This document shows positions 9,846 to 19,488 of a DNA stretch of 64,000 bases, piece by piece; position 1 is the first letter of the stretch; every line of letters starts with the position of its first letter. This DNA is from an uncultured Flavobacteriaceae bacterium (GTDB lineage Bacteria; Bacteroidota; Bacteroidia; Flavobacteriales; Flavobacteriaceae): positions 496,001 through 560,000 of the forward strand of contig CANNCA010000002.1 in the NCBI GenBank assembly GCA_947503005.1, in the 5' to 3' direction. The notes below the pieces were generated by a model. It searched no databases. It was not told the origin of the DNA and saw nothing but the letters and a program-made list of their open reading frames with translations. The position numbers were made by a program, and so were the translations under genes.

Positions 9846-10778
9846 TTATAACTTCAGTATTCTGTCCGTATCTGTGTTGTACAAGAAATTATATTTCAAC
9901 GCCCCACCTAAATAGACATCGTTGTCCTGAATACAAGAATAATAACTTGTTTGATTATCGAGAATTTCTTTCCCTGTTTTTGTGAGCCTTACGGGGTTAA
10001 AAGAAGAGAATAAAGGTTTTAAACGTGAAATTGCACGATCATACTGAGAATCCCCGAAGCCCAAACCTCCTTGATTCTTTAGAAGGGTGCTAATAAATGT
10101 TTTTTTAGAAGTAGGTTTGGTCTCAACGGCCAAGCTTAGAATTTTATTCTCCATTTCATTAAGACCATTCTTTATCGATGGAAATCGATGCAAATGTGAG
10201 GCTACGGCATCTGACAAATAATCAAACTGATAATCCTTAAAATCTCTCAGGTTTTCCAGACGAATTGGATTATCACTACAATACAATTGCCAAACATAAT
10301 CGGCATATTCGATATCGTCCTGCGTTAAAATGGTTCGATTCTCATAAAGGTCTAGTAATTTCTCGTCATCCAGTTCGTTCAAACCAAATAATCTATCCGA
10401 ATCATCTTCATTTCCACTGCAAACCAATGAAACTTCCGCGTACTTGCGATTAGCTTTCAACCAGCTCAATACGGCGAGCATATTGATTTGGCAAAACAAA
10501 TCGTACTCGAACCAGAGTACAATATGGTCTTGCTGCTTATGATTACATAGTGAACGGTACTCTTTTAAAGTCTTCTCGATAAACCATGATTTGGAAACCT
10601 TATAGTTTTTGTTGAGGAATTCAAAACGTGTTTTCCAAAAATTTTCGCTACCTACATTGGTGAGGGTCTTGCCCTCACAAAGCATCTCACGCCATGTGAT
10701 TACATCACCTTTTAGTTTGAGAGTGCTTAGTCTTTCTGTAAAAGCATCTCCGTTAGTAATATGCAATAGGGAACTCAT
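9846..10778 (-). CDS. DUF1835 domain-containing protein
   Basis: LHITNGDAFTERL... WREMLCEG, HIVLWFEYDLFCQINMLAVLSWL. Confidence 0.75.
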   Translation of the reverse strand: MSSLLHITNGDAFTERLSTLKLKGDVITWREMLCEGKTLTNVGSENFWKTRFEFLNKNYKVSKSWFIEKTLKEYRSLCNHKQQDHIVLWFEYDLFCQINMLAVLSWLKANRKYAEVSLVCSGNEDDSDRLFGLNELDDEKLLDLYENRTILTQDDIEYADYVWQLYCSDNPIRLENLRDFKDYQFDYLSDAVASHLHRFPSIKNGLNEMENKILSLAVETKPTSKKTFISTLLKNQGGLGFGDSQYDRAISRLKPLFSSFNPVRLTKTGKEILDNQTSYYSCIQDNDVYLGGALKYNFLYNTDTDRILKL

Positions 10779-10908
10779 ACAGGTCTGTTGTTTAGATTAC
10801 GTCGTCTAAAAATAACATTTAATCGAAAAGGACAAAAGTTTTTAACTAAAAAATCATTTTAATTGACAATAAAAAACAGGAAAGCCAAGTATTCCGGTAT
10901 TTACGAAA

Positions 10909-11232
10909 TCAACCTCCAACACGTTTGACGGTAAAACCTTTTTTCTTCAAAATTTCCATGATTTTATCACGGTAATCGCCTTGGATTATGATAGTCTCAT
11001 TTTTGATGGTACCGCCAACACTTAGTTTGGTCTTGAGTTCTTTTGCGAGTATTTTAAAGTCTTGGTCCGCACCGGTATAACCCTCTAATATTGTTATTGG
11101 CTTACCCTTTCTTTTCTCATATTTACATATTATTGGGGCATCTTGAAGCCATACATCACTTATGACAGGTTGATCTTCCTTTGTTGGAGTATGTTCAGGG
11201 AAAAGATTTTTTAGCTGGTCTTTGAGATCCAT
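10909..11232 (-). CDS. SUI1/eIF1-like translation initiation factor
   Basis: KGKPITILEGYTGADQDFKILAKELKTKLSVGGTIKNETIIIQGDYRDKIMEILKKKGF. Confidence 0.9.
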   Translation of the reverse strand: MDLKDQLKNLFPEHTPTKEDQPVISDVWLQDAPIICKYEKRKGKPITILEGYTGADQDFKILAKELKTKLSVGGTIKNETIIIQGDYRDKIMEILKKKGFTVKRVGG

Positions 11233-11235
11233 CGA

Positions 11236-12186
11236 TTACTTTTTAATTAGGCCCAATTCAATCAATCGCTCATTTAAAAATTCCCCAGCGGTAATATCCT
11301 CAAAACCTTTCGGATTTTCAGAGTCGATACAATTCTCCAAGCAGTTCAATGGCATTTCGCTTATGGGATGCATAAAGAAAGGTATGGAGTACCGCGAAGT
11401 ACCCCAGAGTTCCTTTGGTGGGTTTACAACTTGGTGGATGGTGGATTTTAATTTGTTGTTCGTCAATCGTGAAAGCATATCTCCCACATTTATCATCAGT
11501 TGATCAGGCATTGCAATGGCATCAATCCATTCCCCTTGATGGTTCATCACTTGCAACCCCTTACCGTGCGCGCCCATTAAAAGGGTGATCAGGTTGATAT
11601 CACCATGGGCGGCAGCCCGAACCGCGTTTTTAGGTTCTTCGGTAATAGGTGGATAATGGATCGGACGTAGAATCGAATTCCCGTTTTTGATAAATTCATC
11701 AAAATAGGTTTCCTCCAATTCTAAATGCAATGCTAAGGCTCGAAGTACGTACTTCGCCGTTTTTTCCAACATTTTATAGGCTTCTTTTCCAATCCTGTTG
11801 AAATCGGGAAGCTCTTTTACTATTACATTGGAAGGATATTGCGCTTCTAGTTTCGGATTATTTTCAACATACTGCCCAAAATGCCAGAACTCCTTTAAAT
11901 CGCCTTCTTTCCTTCCTTTTGCATGTTCTTTCCCGAAAGATGTATATCCACGTTGGCCTCCAATGCCAGGTATTTCATAGGAGTCTTTTACCTTTTGTTC
12001 CAGTTCAAAAAACTTCTTGATCTCACTATAAAGGTCATCGACCAATTCCTGCGAAAGAAAATGTCCGCTCAAGGCCACAAACCCGATTTCCTCAAAGGCT
12101 TTTCCGATTTCTGAGATAAACTTTTCTTTACGGATGGCATCACCTGATGTAAAATCCTGCAAATCGACACTAGGTACAAGGCTCAT
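11236..12186 (-). CDS. isopenicillin N synthase family 2-oxoglutarate/Fe(II) oxygenase
   Basis: IPSVDLxDF-type start, AHGDINLITLLMGAHGKGLQV (HxD), STIHQVVNP...SRYSIPFFMHP. Likely start at 12186 (MSLVPSVDL). Confidence 0.88.
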   Translation of the reverse strand: MSLVPSVDLQDFTSGDAIRKEKFISEIGKAFEEIGFVALSGHFLSQELVDDLYSEIKKFFELEQKVKDSYEIPGIGGQRGYTSFGKEHAKGRKEGDLKEFWHFGQYVENNPKLEAQYPSNVIVKELPDFNRIGKEAYKMLEKTAKYVLRALALHLELEETYFDEFIKNGNSILRPIHYPPITEEPKNAVRAAAHGDINLITLLMGAHGKGLQVMNHQGEWIDAIAMPDQLMINVGDMLSRLTNNKLKSTIHQVVNPPKELWGTSRYSIPFFMHPISEMPLNCLENCIDSENPKGFEDITAGEFLNERLIELGLIKK

Positions 12187-12209
12187 AAAGCTATTATTGA
12201 TAGTTTTTT

Positions 12210-12236
12210 CAAAGTTAATAAATATTGTATGGGCAA
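12210..12236 (-). promoter_or_regulatory. candidate Bacteroidota sigma-A promoter (-7 TAACTTTG, -33 TTG) for the IPNS-like gene
   Basis: Reverse strand TTG-N16-TAACTTTG ending 24 nt before the ATG at 12186; matches TAnnTTTG but the spacer is somewhat short. Confidence 0.35.
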
Positions 12237-12313
12237 ATAGTAAACGCCTCTTTTTTGTAGTCTTTTTTGTTACATTTATCCCGCATTTTGCCCTATGACC
12301 TTTAAAATATAAC

Positions 12314-14290
12314 ATGCAATATCAAAACAAAGAAATATCTCAGAAATTTCAGCTTGCGCTATATGAGAGAATGCTGAAACCCCGCATGATAGAAGAGAAG
12401 ATGTTGATTTTACTGAGACAAGGCAAGATATCAAAGTGGTTTAGCGGAATCGGTCAAGAGGCAATTTCGGTTGGTGTTGCGAGTGCGATGAACGAGGAGG
12501 AATACATTCTTCCCATGCACCGGAACCTTGGTATTTTTACAACAAGAAACATTCCCTTGCATCGTCTTTTCGCACAATGGCAAGGAAAAGCGTCGGGGTT
12601 CACCAAAGGTCGAGATCGAAGTTTTCATTTTGGGACTCAGGATTACAAGATTGTTGGTATGATATCGCATTTGGGACCACAATTGGGTGTAGCCGACGGT
12701 ATTGCCTTGGCTGATGTTCTCAAAAAGAGAAAGCAGGTAACCGCAGTTTTTACCGGAGAAGGGGCGACTAGCGAAGGTGATTTTCATGAAGCATTAAACG
12801 TTGCCGCCGTCTGGGACCTACCGGTTTTGTTCTGTATCGAAAATAATGGATACGGTCTTTCAACGCCAACCAATGAACAGTATCGCTGTGAACATTTGGC
12901 CGATAAAGGAAAAGGCTATGGTATTGAGTCACATATAATTGACGGGAATAATATTCTTGAAGTCTATACAATGGTCAATGCCATATGCAAAAGAATGCGA
13001 AAGAAACCAGCACCCGTTTTGTTGGAATTTAAAACCTTTCGAATGCGTGGTCATGAAGAAGCGAGTGGTACCAAATACGTACCACAGGATTTAATGGATC
13101 AATGGGCCGCAAGAGATCCTCTCGAGAATTATGTTGAATTTTTAAGGAATAACAACATCCTCACCGAAGAAGAAGAAGTTGTGATAAAGAAGAAAATCAT
13201 TCATGAAATCGATGCGCATTTAAAGATCGCCTTTGACGAAAGTAAAGTGCAATCTTCGGAAAGCATAGAATTAGGAGATGTTTACCGGAAATTTGACTTC
13301 CAATTAGTTGAACCAAAATCAGAGCAAAAAAATATTAGACTTGTAGATGCTATTTCAGAGGGGCTGAAACAGTCGATGAAACGGCACGAGAACCTTGTGG
13401 TCATGGGGCAAGATATTGCCGACTATGGCGGAGTTTTCAAAATTACCGATGGTTTTGTGGAAGCTTTCGGGAAAGAACGCGTAAGAAACACGCCCATTTG
13501 CGAGTCGGCCATCGTAGCCGCGGCAGCGGGACTTTCTATCAATGGAATGAAAGCGGTAATGGAAATGCAGTTTGCCGATTTTGCAAGTACGGGGTTCAAT
13601 CCTATTGTCAATTATTTGGCGAAAATGCATTATCGATGGAATGAAAATGCTGACGTGGTGATCCGCATGCCGTGTGGAGGTGGTGTAGGAGCCGGACCGT
13701 TCCATTCTCAGACCAATGAGGCTTGGTTTACAAAGACACCAGGGTTAAAAGTTGTTTATCCAGCATTTCCGTATGACGCAAAGGGGTTATTGGCAACTGC
13801 TATAAACGATCCAAATCCTGTAATGTTCTTCGAGCACAAAGGTTTATATAGAAGCATTTACCAAGATGTTCCTACAGATTACTATACTTTACCTTTCGGA
13901 AAGGCTAGTTTAATCAAAGAAGGTAACGATATCACCGTAATATCTTACGGAGCCGGGGTACATTGGGCACTTAGCACGCTGAGAAAACATCCGGATATTT
14001 CCGCAGATCTCATCGATTTAAGAACATTAACACCTTTGGATATGGATGCCATCTATAAATCCGTTGAAAAAACAGGAAAAATAATTATTCTTCAAGAAGA
14101 CAGTCTTTTCGGCGGAATCGCAAGTGATATTTCTGCTTTGGTCATGGAAAACAGATTTGAAAATCTAGATGGGCCTATTAAACGTATTGCTAGTATAGAA
14201 ACACCTATTCCCTTTGCTAAAAATCTTGAAGACATGTATTTGCCCAAATCACGATTTGAAGACGCTTTATTAGAATTGATAGCGTATTGA
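12314..14290 (+). CDS. fused alpha/beta E1 component of a 2-oxoacid dehydrogenase complex
   Basis: Alpha half: TGEGATSEGDFHEALNVAAVWDLPVLFCIENNGYGLSTP; beta half: VMGQDIADYGGVFKITDGF...ERVRNTPICESAIV...; single 658-aa ORF. Confidence 0.93.
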   Translation: MQYQNKEISQKFQLALYERMLKPRMIEEKMLILLRQGKISKWFSGIGQEAISVGVASAMNEEEYILPMHRNLGIFTTRNIPLHRLFAQWQGKASGFTKGRDRSFHFGTQDYKIVGMISHLGPQLGVADGIALADVLKKRKQVTAVFTGEGATSEGDFHEALNVAAVWDLPVLFCIENNGYGLSTPTNEQYRCEHLADKGKGYGIESHIIDGNNILEVYTMVNAICKRMRKKPAPVLLEFKTFRMRGHEEASGTKYVPQDLMDQWAARDPLENYVEFLRNNNILTEEEEVVIKKKIIHEIDAHLKIAFDESKVQSSESIELGDVYRKFDFQLVEPKSEQKNIRLVDAISEGLKQSMKRHENLVVMGQDIADYGGVFKITDGFVEAFGKERVRNTPICESAIVAAAAGLSINGMKAVMEMQFADFASTGFNPIVNYLAKMHYRWNENADVVIRMPCGGGVGAGPFHSQTNEAWFTKTPGLKVVYPAFPYDAKGLLATAINDPNPVMFFEHKGLYRSIYQDVPTDYYTLPFGKASLIKEGNDITVISYGAGVHWALSTLRKHPDISADLIDLRTLTPLDMDAIYKSVEKTGKIIILQEDSLFGGIASDISALVMENRFENLDGPIKRIASIETPIPFAKNLEDMYLPKSRFEDALLELIAY

Positions 14291-14422
14291 CAAAACTTTG
14301 AAGACTTAAGCGTATTTCATCGAATATTCAATTTTTGAACCATAAATTTCGATTATCAGCGTTTGGTAGAAAGACTTAAAACTAAATTCCTACGTATATA
14401 AAAAACCCTAAATCAATTTCAA

Positions 14423-14905
14423 ATGAAAAAATGCGCCGTGTTCGTAATGTTAATCACCGTTTTGATTTCTTCGTGTTCTATTTCAAAAGCGGCAAAAGAC
14501 AAACGGAACTTACTGAGTGGCACTTGGACACTTGAAGACGTTTCCTATGAAAATGGAATAGCAAATTATAAATCAGTAATTTTCAATGATGCCCAAGATA
14601 TTTGTTTTGAGGGTAGCGACTGGTTCTTTAGAGATAATAATAGTACTGGACGATATACCATCGCCGCATCATCACTATGTGCGGCAGGGGATAGATTTAT
14701 CCGCTGGTCGGTAGTGGAAAATCCTGAGAATTATTCTAGTCAATTACAATTCAAACGTATTGATGAAAAAAATAAGGACATAACAGGTTTAGGTTATAGG
14801 CTTAATATTACGACACTAACGGCTAACGAAATGGTATTAAAATCAAATGTGGCTGTTGATGGCGAGGTCATTAACATCGTTTATAAATTCACAAGAAAAT
14901 CGTAA
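14423..14905 (+). CDS. lipocalin-like lipoprotein
   Basis: Lipobox ISSCS, LLSGTWTLEDVSYENG, total ~160 aa. Confidence 0.7.
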   Translation: MKKCAVFVMLITVLISSCSISKAAKDKRNLLSGTWTLEDVSYENGIANYKSVIFNDAQDICFEGSDWFFRDNNSTGRYTIAASSLCAAGDRFIRWSVVENPENYSSQLQFKRIDEKNKDITGLGYRLNITTLTANEMVLKSNVAVDGEVINIVYKFTRKS

Positions 14906-14916
14906 ATAAAATCCCC

Positions 14917-15612
14917 ATGAAAAATCTTATCATTAAAAGTACATTTATATTTCTGTCATTTATTCTAATATTTAGTTGTAGCGCGGTTAAAAATGCAAAT
15001 CACAAACAAAAGGGAGCAGTTGTCGGAGCTACTAGCGGTGCCGTTATAGGCGGCGTACTTGGCAATAATGTTGGTAAAGGAGACAATACGGCTCTAGGTG
15101 CCATCATTGGTGCTGTTGTCGGTGGCGTTGCGGGAGGGTACATAGGTGATCGTATGGATAGACAAGCTGAACGAATCGAAGAAGAAATTCCGGGTGCGGA
15201 AGTAACAAGGGTTGGCGAAGGAATTAACGTTGTTTTCAATGAGGAGGCTGGAGTTTACTTTGACACAAGTAAATCAAATGTAAAAGGTACTTCAGCTACC
15301 ACTTTGAATAAATTAGCGGGTATCTTTAAAGAATACCCGAAGTCATATATTTTGGTTGAGGGCCATACTGATAGTGCTGGCCCTGAAGAATACAATATGA
15401 ATTTATCAAAACAACGTGCCGAATCGGTAACAAACTATTTGATAGCACAAGGAATCAACCAAGGTCGATTTACTACTAAATGGTATGGTGAACTGCAACC
15501 AAGAGCCGACAACTCGACTAGTGAAGGTAAAAGTAAGAACCGCCGAGTTGAACTGGCTATTGTAGCGAATCAGGAACTTAAGGATGAAGCAAAAAGTAAA
15601 ACTAGTAAATAA
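14917..15612 (+). CDS. OmpA family lipoprotein with glycine-zipper segment
   Basis: Gly-rich GAVVGATSGAVIGGVLGNNVGKG...GAIIGAVVGGVAGGYIGD followed by OmpA-C VEGHTDSAGPEEYNMNLSKQRAESV...SKNRRVELAI. Confidence 0.92.
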   Translation: MKNLIIKSTFIFLSFILIFSCSAVKNANHKQKGAVVGATSGAVIGGVLGNNVGKGDNTALGAIIGAVVGGVAGGYIGDRMDRQAERIEEEIPGAEVTRVGEGINVVFNEEAGVYFDTSKSNVKGTSATTLNKLAGIFKEYPKSYILVEGHTDSAGPEEYNMNLSKQRAESVTNYLIAQGINQGRFTTKWYGELQPRADNSTSEGKSKNRRVELAIVANQELKDEAKSKTSK

Positions 15613-15645
15613 CATAGTTAAAAGGATTAGCGCATAGCAGCTTTG

Positions 15646-15676
15646 AAATCCCGACCTTAGAGTCGGGATTTTTTAT
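15646..15676 (+). terminator. Rho-independent terminator after the OmpA-family gene
   Basis: AAATCCCGAC-CTTAGA-GTCGGGATTT followed by TTTT: 10-bp perfect stem and T-run. Confidence 0.9.
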
Positions 15677-15691
15677 TCTTATCTTTCTCAT

Positions 15692-16813
15692 GTGAATTGC
15701 TATGATATTATTATTGTTGGTGGGGGTTTGGCCGGACTAACGGCTGCACTGCACCTTTCCCAGAAAAACTATTCGATTTTAGTAATCGAAAAGAAGAAAT
15801 ATCCCTATCACAAGGTTTGTGGCGAGTATGTGTCCAAAGAAGTCATCCCTTATTTGGAGCAACTTGGTGTTTCGTTTGGGGAGATACAGGTAAAGAAAAT
15901 TGACACCTTACTTCTTAGTTCTAGTAGCGGAAAATCGGTTCAAACCAAACTTCCTTTGGGTGGCATTGGGATCAGTCGTTTTACCTTAGATCAGCTGCTT
16001 TATCAAAATGCGATTGAAAAGTGTGTTGATTTTCAAACAGATACCGTATTGAGTATCGATTACAGAGAAAATATTTTTTTTATCACAACGGAACACGGTC
16101 GGCAATTTAGTGCCACCCTTGTTATAGGTGCCTACGGAAAACGTGATGCGCTTGATAAGCGTTTAGATAGAACATTTATAAAAAAAAAATCAGCTTGGCT
16201 AGGAGTGAAAGCACACTATGAATTTGATGATTTTCCTGATAATCTAGTTGCGTTACACAATTTTAATGGAGGATACGGAGGATTGTCCAAAACGGAGACC
16301 GGCGCAGTGAATTTCTGTTATTTAACTGCCTATAAAAGCTTTCAAAAAGAAAAGAACATTGAGGAGTTTAACAATAATGTTGTTGCGCAAAATCCTTTTT
16401 TAAAGGAATTTCTTAAAAATGCCCAACCAATTTTTGATGAACCATTGACGATTGCTCAAATATCTTTCGATCAGAAAACGGCAATTAAAAACCACGTTCT
16501 GATGTGCGGAGATACCGCCGGATTGATACACCCGCTTTGTGGCAACGGAATGGCGATGGCAATTCATGCGGCAAAGATTGCTAGCGAACTAATTTTCGAC
16601 TATATGGAAAGCAACGACCGCAAGCGTGCGAAATTGGAACAAGAGTACCAACGACAATGGAGCCAAGCCTTTACAAAACGCCTATGGATGGGGAGAAAGT
16701 TACAGGCAATTTTGTTGAACAAAACTATGTCTAAGTTATCCATGAACCTTGCAATTCAAACACCGTCTTTGTTACAACAACTCATAAAGAATACTCACGG
16801 CAAAACCTTATGA
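15692..16813 (+). CDS. FAD-dependent oxidoreductase (geranylgeranyl reductase/UbiH-like), type III PKS cluster
   Basis: DIIIVGGGLAGLTAALHLSQKNYSILVIEKKKYPYHKVCGEYVS; GDTAGLIHPLCGNGMAMAIHAAKIAS. Start upstream of the ATG or non-ATG is possible. Confidence 0.9.
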   Translation: MNCYDIIIVGGGLAGLTAALHLSQKNYSILVIEKKKYPYHKVCGEYVSKEVIPYLEQLGVSFGEIQVKKIDTLLLSSSSGKSVQTKLPLGGIGISRFTLDQLLYQNAIEKCVDFQTDTVLSIDYRENIFFITTEHGRQFSATLVIGAYGKRDALDKRLDRTFIKKKSAWLGVKAHYEFDDFPDNLVALHNFNGGYGGLSKTETGAVNFCYLTAYKSFQKEKNIEEFNNNVVAQNPFLKEFLKNAQPIFDEPLTIAQISFDQKTAIKNHVLMCGDTAGLIHPLCGNGMAMAIHAAKIASELIFDYMESNDRKRAKLEQEYQRQWSQAFTKRLWMGRKLQAILLNKTMSKLSMNLAIQTPSLLQQLIKNTHGKTL

Positions 16814-17544
16814 TGTTCAAAGACCTGTCAAAAAGAAGCACTGAACCTGAACTAATGGATGATTTCCAGGGCAGTATAGATTTGCTAAAGGCAGTTTTCG
16901 AAGACATTAATAAAGTAAATCGAATTTTGGGAGGTAATCAAATTACCGTAAATGCCGTAGCGCGATTGATTCGAGAAAATCCAAAAGAAAAATATGTTAT
17001 TGTTGATATGGGTTGCGGCGATGGTAGTATGCTGCGTGAGGTAGCGCAATATTGCCGAAAAAAAGGCATTAAAACGGAACTTATCGGAATCGATTTGAAC
17101 CGTGAGGCCTTAAGTATTGCAATTGAGAATTCAACCGAATATTCAGAAATCAGTTTTCAATATGCTGACATTCTAACATTCAGTACTGAGACCCTGAATT
17201 GTGATATTGTGATAAATACGTTGACCATGCATCATTTTACCGACACGCAACTGGTAATTTTTTTAAACAAGTTCATTGAGCTGGGCAGAATAGGGGTTGT
17301 CATCAACGACCTGCAAAGAAGCCGTATAGCATATTATCTATTTAAACTCTTTAGTGTTATTTTTATAAAAACAAAAGTTGCTAAAATTGACGGTTTGATA
17401 TCTATAAATAAGGGATTTGTCAAATCTGATCTGTTGTCATACGCGAAAGGCCTCCCATCGGTGTCGCATCAAATTAAATGGAAATGGGCCTTCAGATATG
17501 TATGGGTTATGAAGCCGATTCGAAAAAGAAAAGTATATGAGTGA
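16810..17544 (+). CDS. SAM-dependent class I methyltransferase, type III PKS cluster
   Basis: YVIVDMGCGDGSMLREVAQYC motif I; NTLTMHHFTD. Confidence 0.9.
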   Translation: MMFKDLSKRSTEPELMDDFQGSIDLLKAVFEDINKVNRILGGNQITVNAVARLIRENPKEKYVIVDMGCGDGSMLREVAQYCRKKGIKTELIGIDLNREALSIAIENSTEYSEISFQYADILTFSTETLNCDIVINTLTMHHFTDTQLVIFLNKFIELGRIGVVINDLQRSRIAYYLFKLFSVIFIKTKVAKIDGLISINKGFVKSDLLSYAKGLPSVSHQIKWKWAFRYVWVMKPIRKRKVYE

Positions 17545-18592
17545 GACCCGAATTGTTACCGTTGCAAAAACGTTACCTGAATATTGTCGCAGTACAGAAG
17601 AAATTATTCCTTTTGTGAAAATATGGCTGGCGGATGAAGAAGAACGTTTCCAAAGAAAGGTCGTTAAGATTTTCGAAGGAGCTGCAGTAGAGAAGCGTTA
17701 CGGTATTATGAACATTGAAGAGGTGTTTAGCGCTACTTCTTTCGAGGATAAAAATGCTATTTATGTTCGAGAAGTAAAGAAACTTGGAAAGGCCGTTTTG
17801 CAAAAAGCACTTAATCAAAGCGCTTGGCAAGCAGATTCTTTGGACTATATTATAACGGTAAGCTGCACGGGTATCATGATTCCATCGTTAGATGCCTATT
17901 TGATTAACGATTTAGGGTTACGTGAAGATGTTGTGCGTCTTCCGGTAACAGAGATGGGTTGCGCGGCCGGTATTTCAGGACTCATTTATGCGCACAACTT
18001 TCTTAAATCAAACCCAGGAAAGCGCATTGCATTAGTTGCCGTGGAAAGTCCGACCGCCACTTTTCAATTGAATGACCATTCGATGGCGAATATGGTAAGC
18101 GCGGCTATCTTTGGTGATGGGGCGGCATGTGTATTACTGTCTTCCGAAGAAGATGCTATAGGACCTAAGATACTCGGTGAAGCCATGTACCACTTTAAAG
18201 ATGCAACCCACATGATGGGTTTTGATTTGACCAATCACGGATTGAAGATGATACTAGATCCATCGGTTCCGGAGACGATTGCGGAACATTTTCCAAAAAT
18301 CGTACATCCGTTTCTTGAAGTTTACGGAACATCCATCGATGGGGTCGATCATTTAATTTTTCATCCTGGAGGGCGAAAAATTGTTCAAACTGTTGAGGAG
18401 TTATTCGGTAAATTAGGAAAAAATATAGACGATACACGTGAGGTTCTACGAGCTTATGGTAATATGAGTAGTGCCACTGTATTGTACGTTTTAGAACGTT
18501 TTATGAACAAGGACATACCTAAAGGAGAGAAAGGATTACTTTTAAGTTTTGGCCCCGGATTTTCGGCACAGCGGGTGTTATTGGAGTGGTAG
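17537..18592 (+). CDS. type III polyketide synthase (chalcone/stilbene/alkylresorcinol synthase family)
   Basis: Catalytic Cys TEMGCAAGISGL, His FHPGGRKIVQ, Asn YGNMSSATVLYVLE, GPGFSAQRVLLEW terminus. Confidence 0.96.
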   Translation: MSETRIVTVAKTLPEYCRSTEEIIPFVKIWLADEEERFQRKVVKIFEGAAVEKRYGIMNIEEVFSATSFEDKNAIYVREVKKLGKAVLQKALNQSAWQADSLDYIITVSCTGIMIPSLDAYLINDLGLREDVVRLPVTEMGCAAGISGLIYAHNFLKSNPGKRIALVAVESPTATFQLNDHSMANMVSAAIFGDGAACVLLSSEEDAIGPKILGEAMYHFKDATHMMGFDLTNHGLKMILDPSVPETIAEHFPKIVHPFLEVYGTSIDGVDHLIFHPGGRKIVQTVEELFGKLGKNIDDTREVLRAYGNMSSATVLYVLERFMNKDIPKGEKGLLLSFGPGFSAQRVLLEW

Positions 18593-18610
18593 TATTACAT
18601 TGAAGAAGAT

Positions 18611-19402
18611 ATGAATGATATATCAAATACAATAAATTGGGCCTTGATTCTTGGAGGCAGTAGCGGTTTAGGTCTCGCAACCGCAAAAAAGTTAGCAAGA
18701 CATGGATTTCATATTATAATTGTTCATAGAGATGCACGGGTTGATTTACAGCGGATTGAAAGTGATTTTGAAGAAATTACTTCAAGTGGAGTTCAGTTAA
18801 AAAGTTTTAATATCGATGTAGCCAATCCCGAAAAACGGATTTCCGTTTTGGAAGAAATAGCAACCACTATCGCCTCTGACAAAATAAAAGTACTGGTACA
18901 CAGTATTGCCAAGGGAAGTCTTAAACCCATGCAGTCAGATTCAGGAAACACTTTGGAACACCAAGACTTTACAATTACCCTGAATGCAATGGCACTAAGC
19001 CTTTATGATTGGGTAAAAGCAATTCACAATGACGGCTTATTTGCAGATGATACAAGAATTATTTCTTTTACCAGCGAGGGCAATGCAAAAGCTTGGCCCG
19101 GTTATGCTGCGGTTTCAGCGGCCAAAGTCACTTTAGAGGCTTTAACACGGAACATTGCACTTGAATTTGCATCATCAGGAATCAAAGCGAACTGTATTCA
19201 GGCGGGAGCTACAGAAACACCTGCGTTTTCAATGATTCCAAATAGTAATAAATTAAAAGAAAGTGCATTAAAACGGAATCCCAATAGGCGCTTGACCACT
19301 CCCGAAGATGTCGCTAACGTAGTTTATCTGTTAACAACCAATGAAGCCAAATGGATAACTGGTACGGTAATTAAGGTTGATGGAGGAGAAAGTTTGATGT
19401 AG
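18611..19402 (+). CDS. SDR family oxidoreductase, FabI-like enoyl-ACP reductase type
   Basis: ILGGSSGLGLATAKKLARHGF; VHSIAKGSLKPM; Y-x6-K (YAAVSAAK); DGGESLM end. Confidence 0.88.
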   Translation: MNDISNTINWALILGGSSGLGLATAKKLARHGFHIIIVHRDARVDLQRIESDFEEITSSGVQLKSFNIDVANPEKRISVLEEIATTIASDKIKVLVHSIAKGSLKPMQSDSGNTLEHQDFTITLNAMALSLYDWVKAIHNDGLFADDTRIISFTSEGNAKAWPGYAAVSAAKVTLEALTRNIALEFASSGIKANCIQAGATETPAFSMIPNSNKLKESALKRNPNRRLTTPEDVANVVYLLTTNEAKWITGTVIKVDGGESLM

Positions 19403-19407
19403 AAACC

Positions 19408-19436
19408 CCTGTCAGTTCGAGCCGGTCTCGACCTAA
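19408..19436. repeat. imperfect inverted repeat in the PKS operon (degenerate intergenic hairpin, possibly REP-like)
   Basis: CCTGTCAGTTCGAGCCGGTCTCGACC: CGAG/CTCG core with flanking partial pairing. Confidence 0.3.
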
Positions 19437-19488
19437 GTATTTCTGAAGAAACTTCTTGGTTGCGATTGTAGTTACAAACGAAAAAAGA

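Noticed and set aside
13355-13705. 116-aa minus-strand ORF inside the E1 dehydrogenase
   Set aside because: Antisense shadow ORF, no recognisable domain.
12314-14290. E1 alpha/beta fusion as a novel fusion
   Set aside because: Fused alpha/beta E1 genes are a known arrangement in Bacteroidota.
15000-15240. Gly-rich low-complexity stretch as a possible repeat element
   Set aside because: Explained by the glycine-zipper segment of the OmpA-family lipoprotein.
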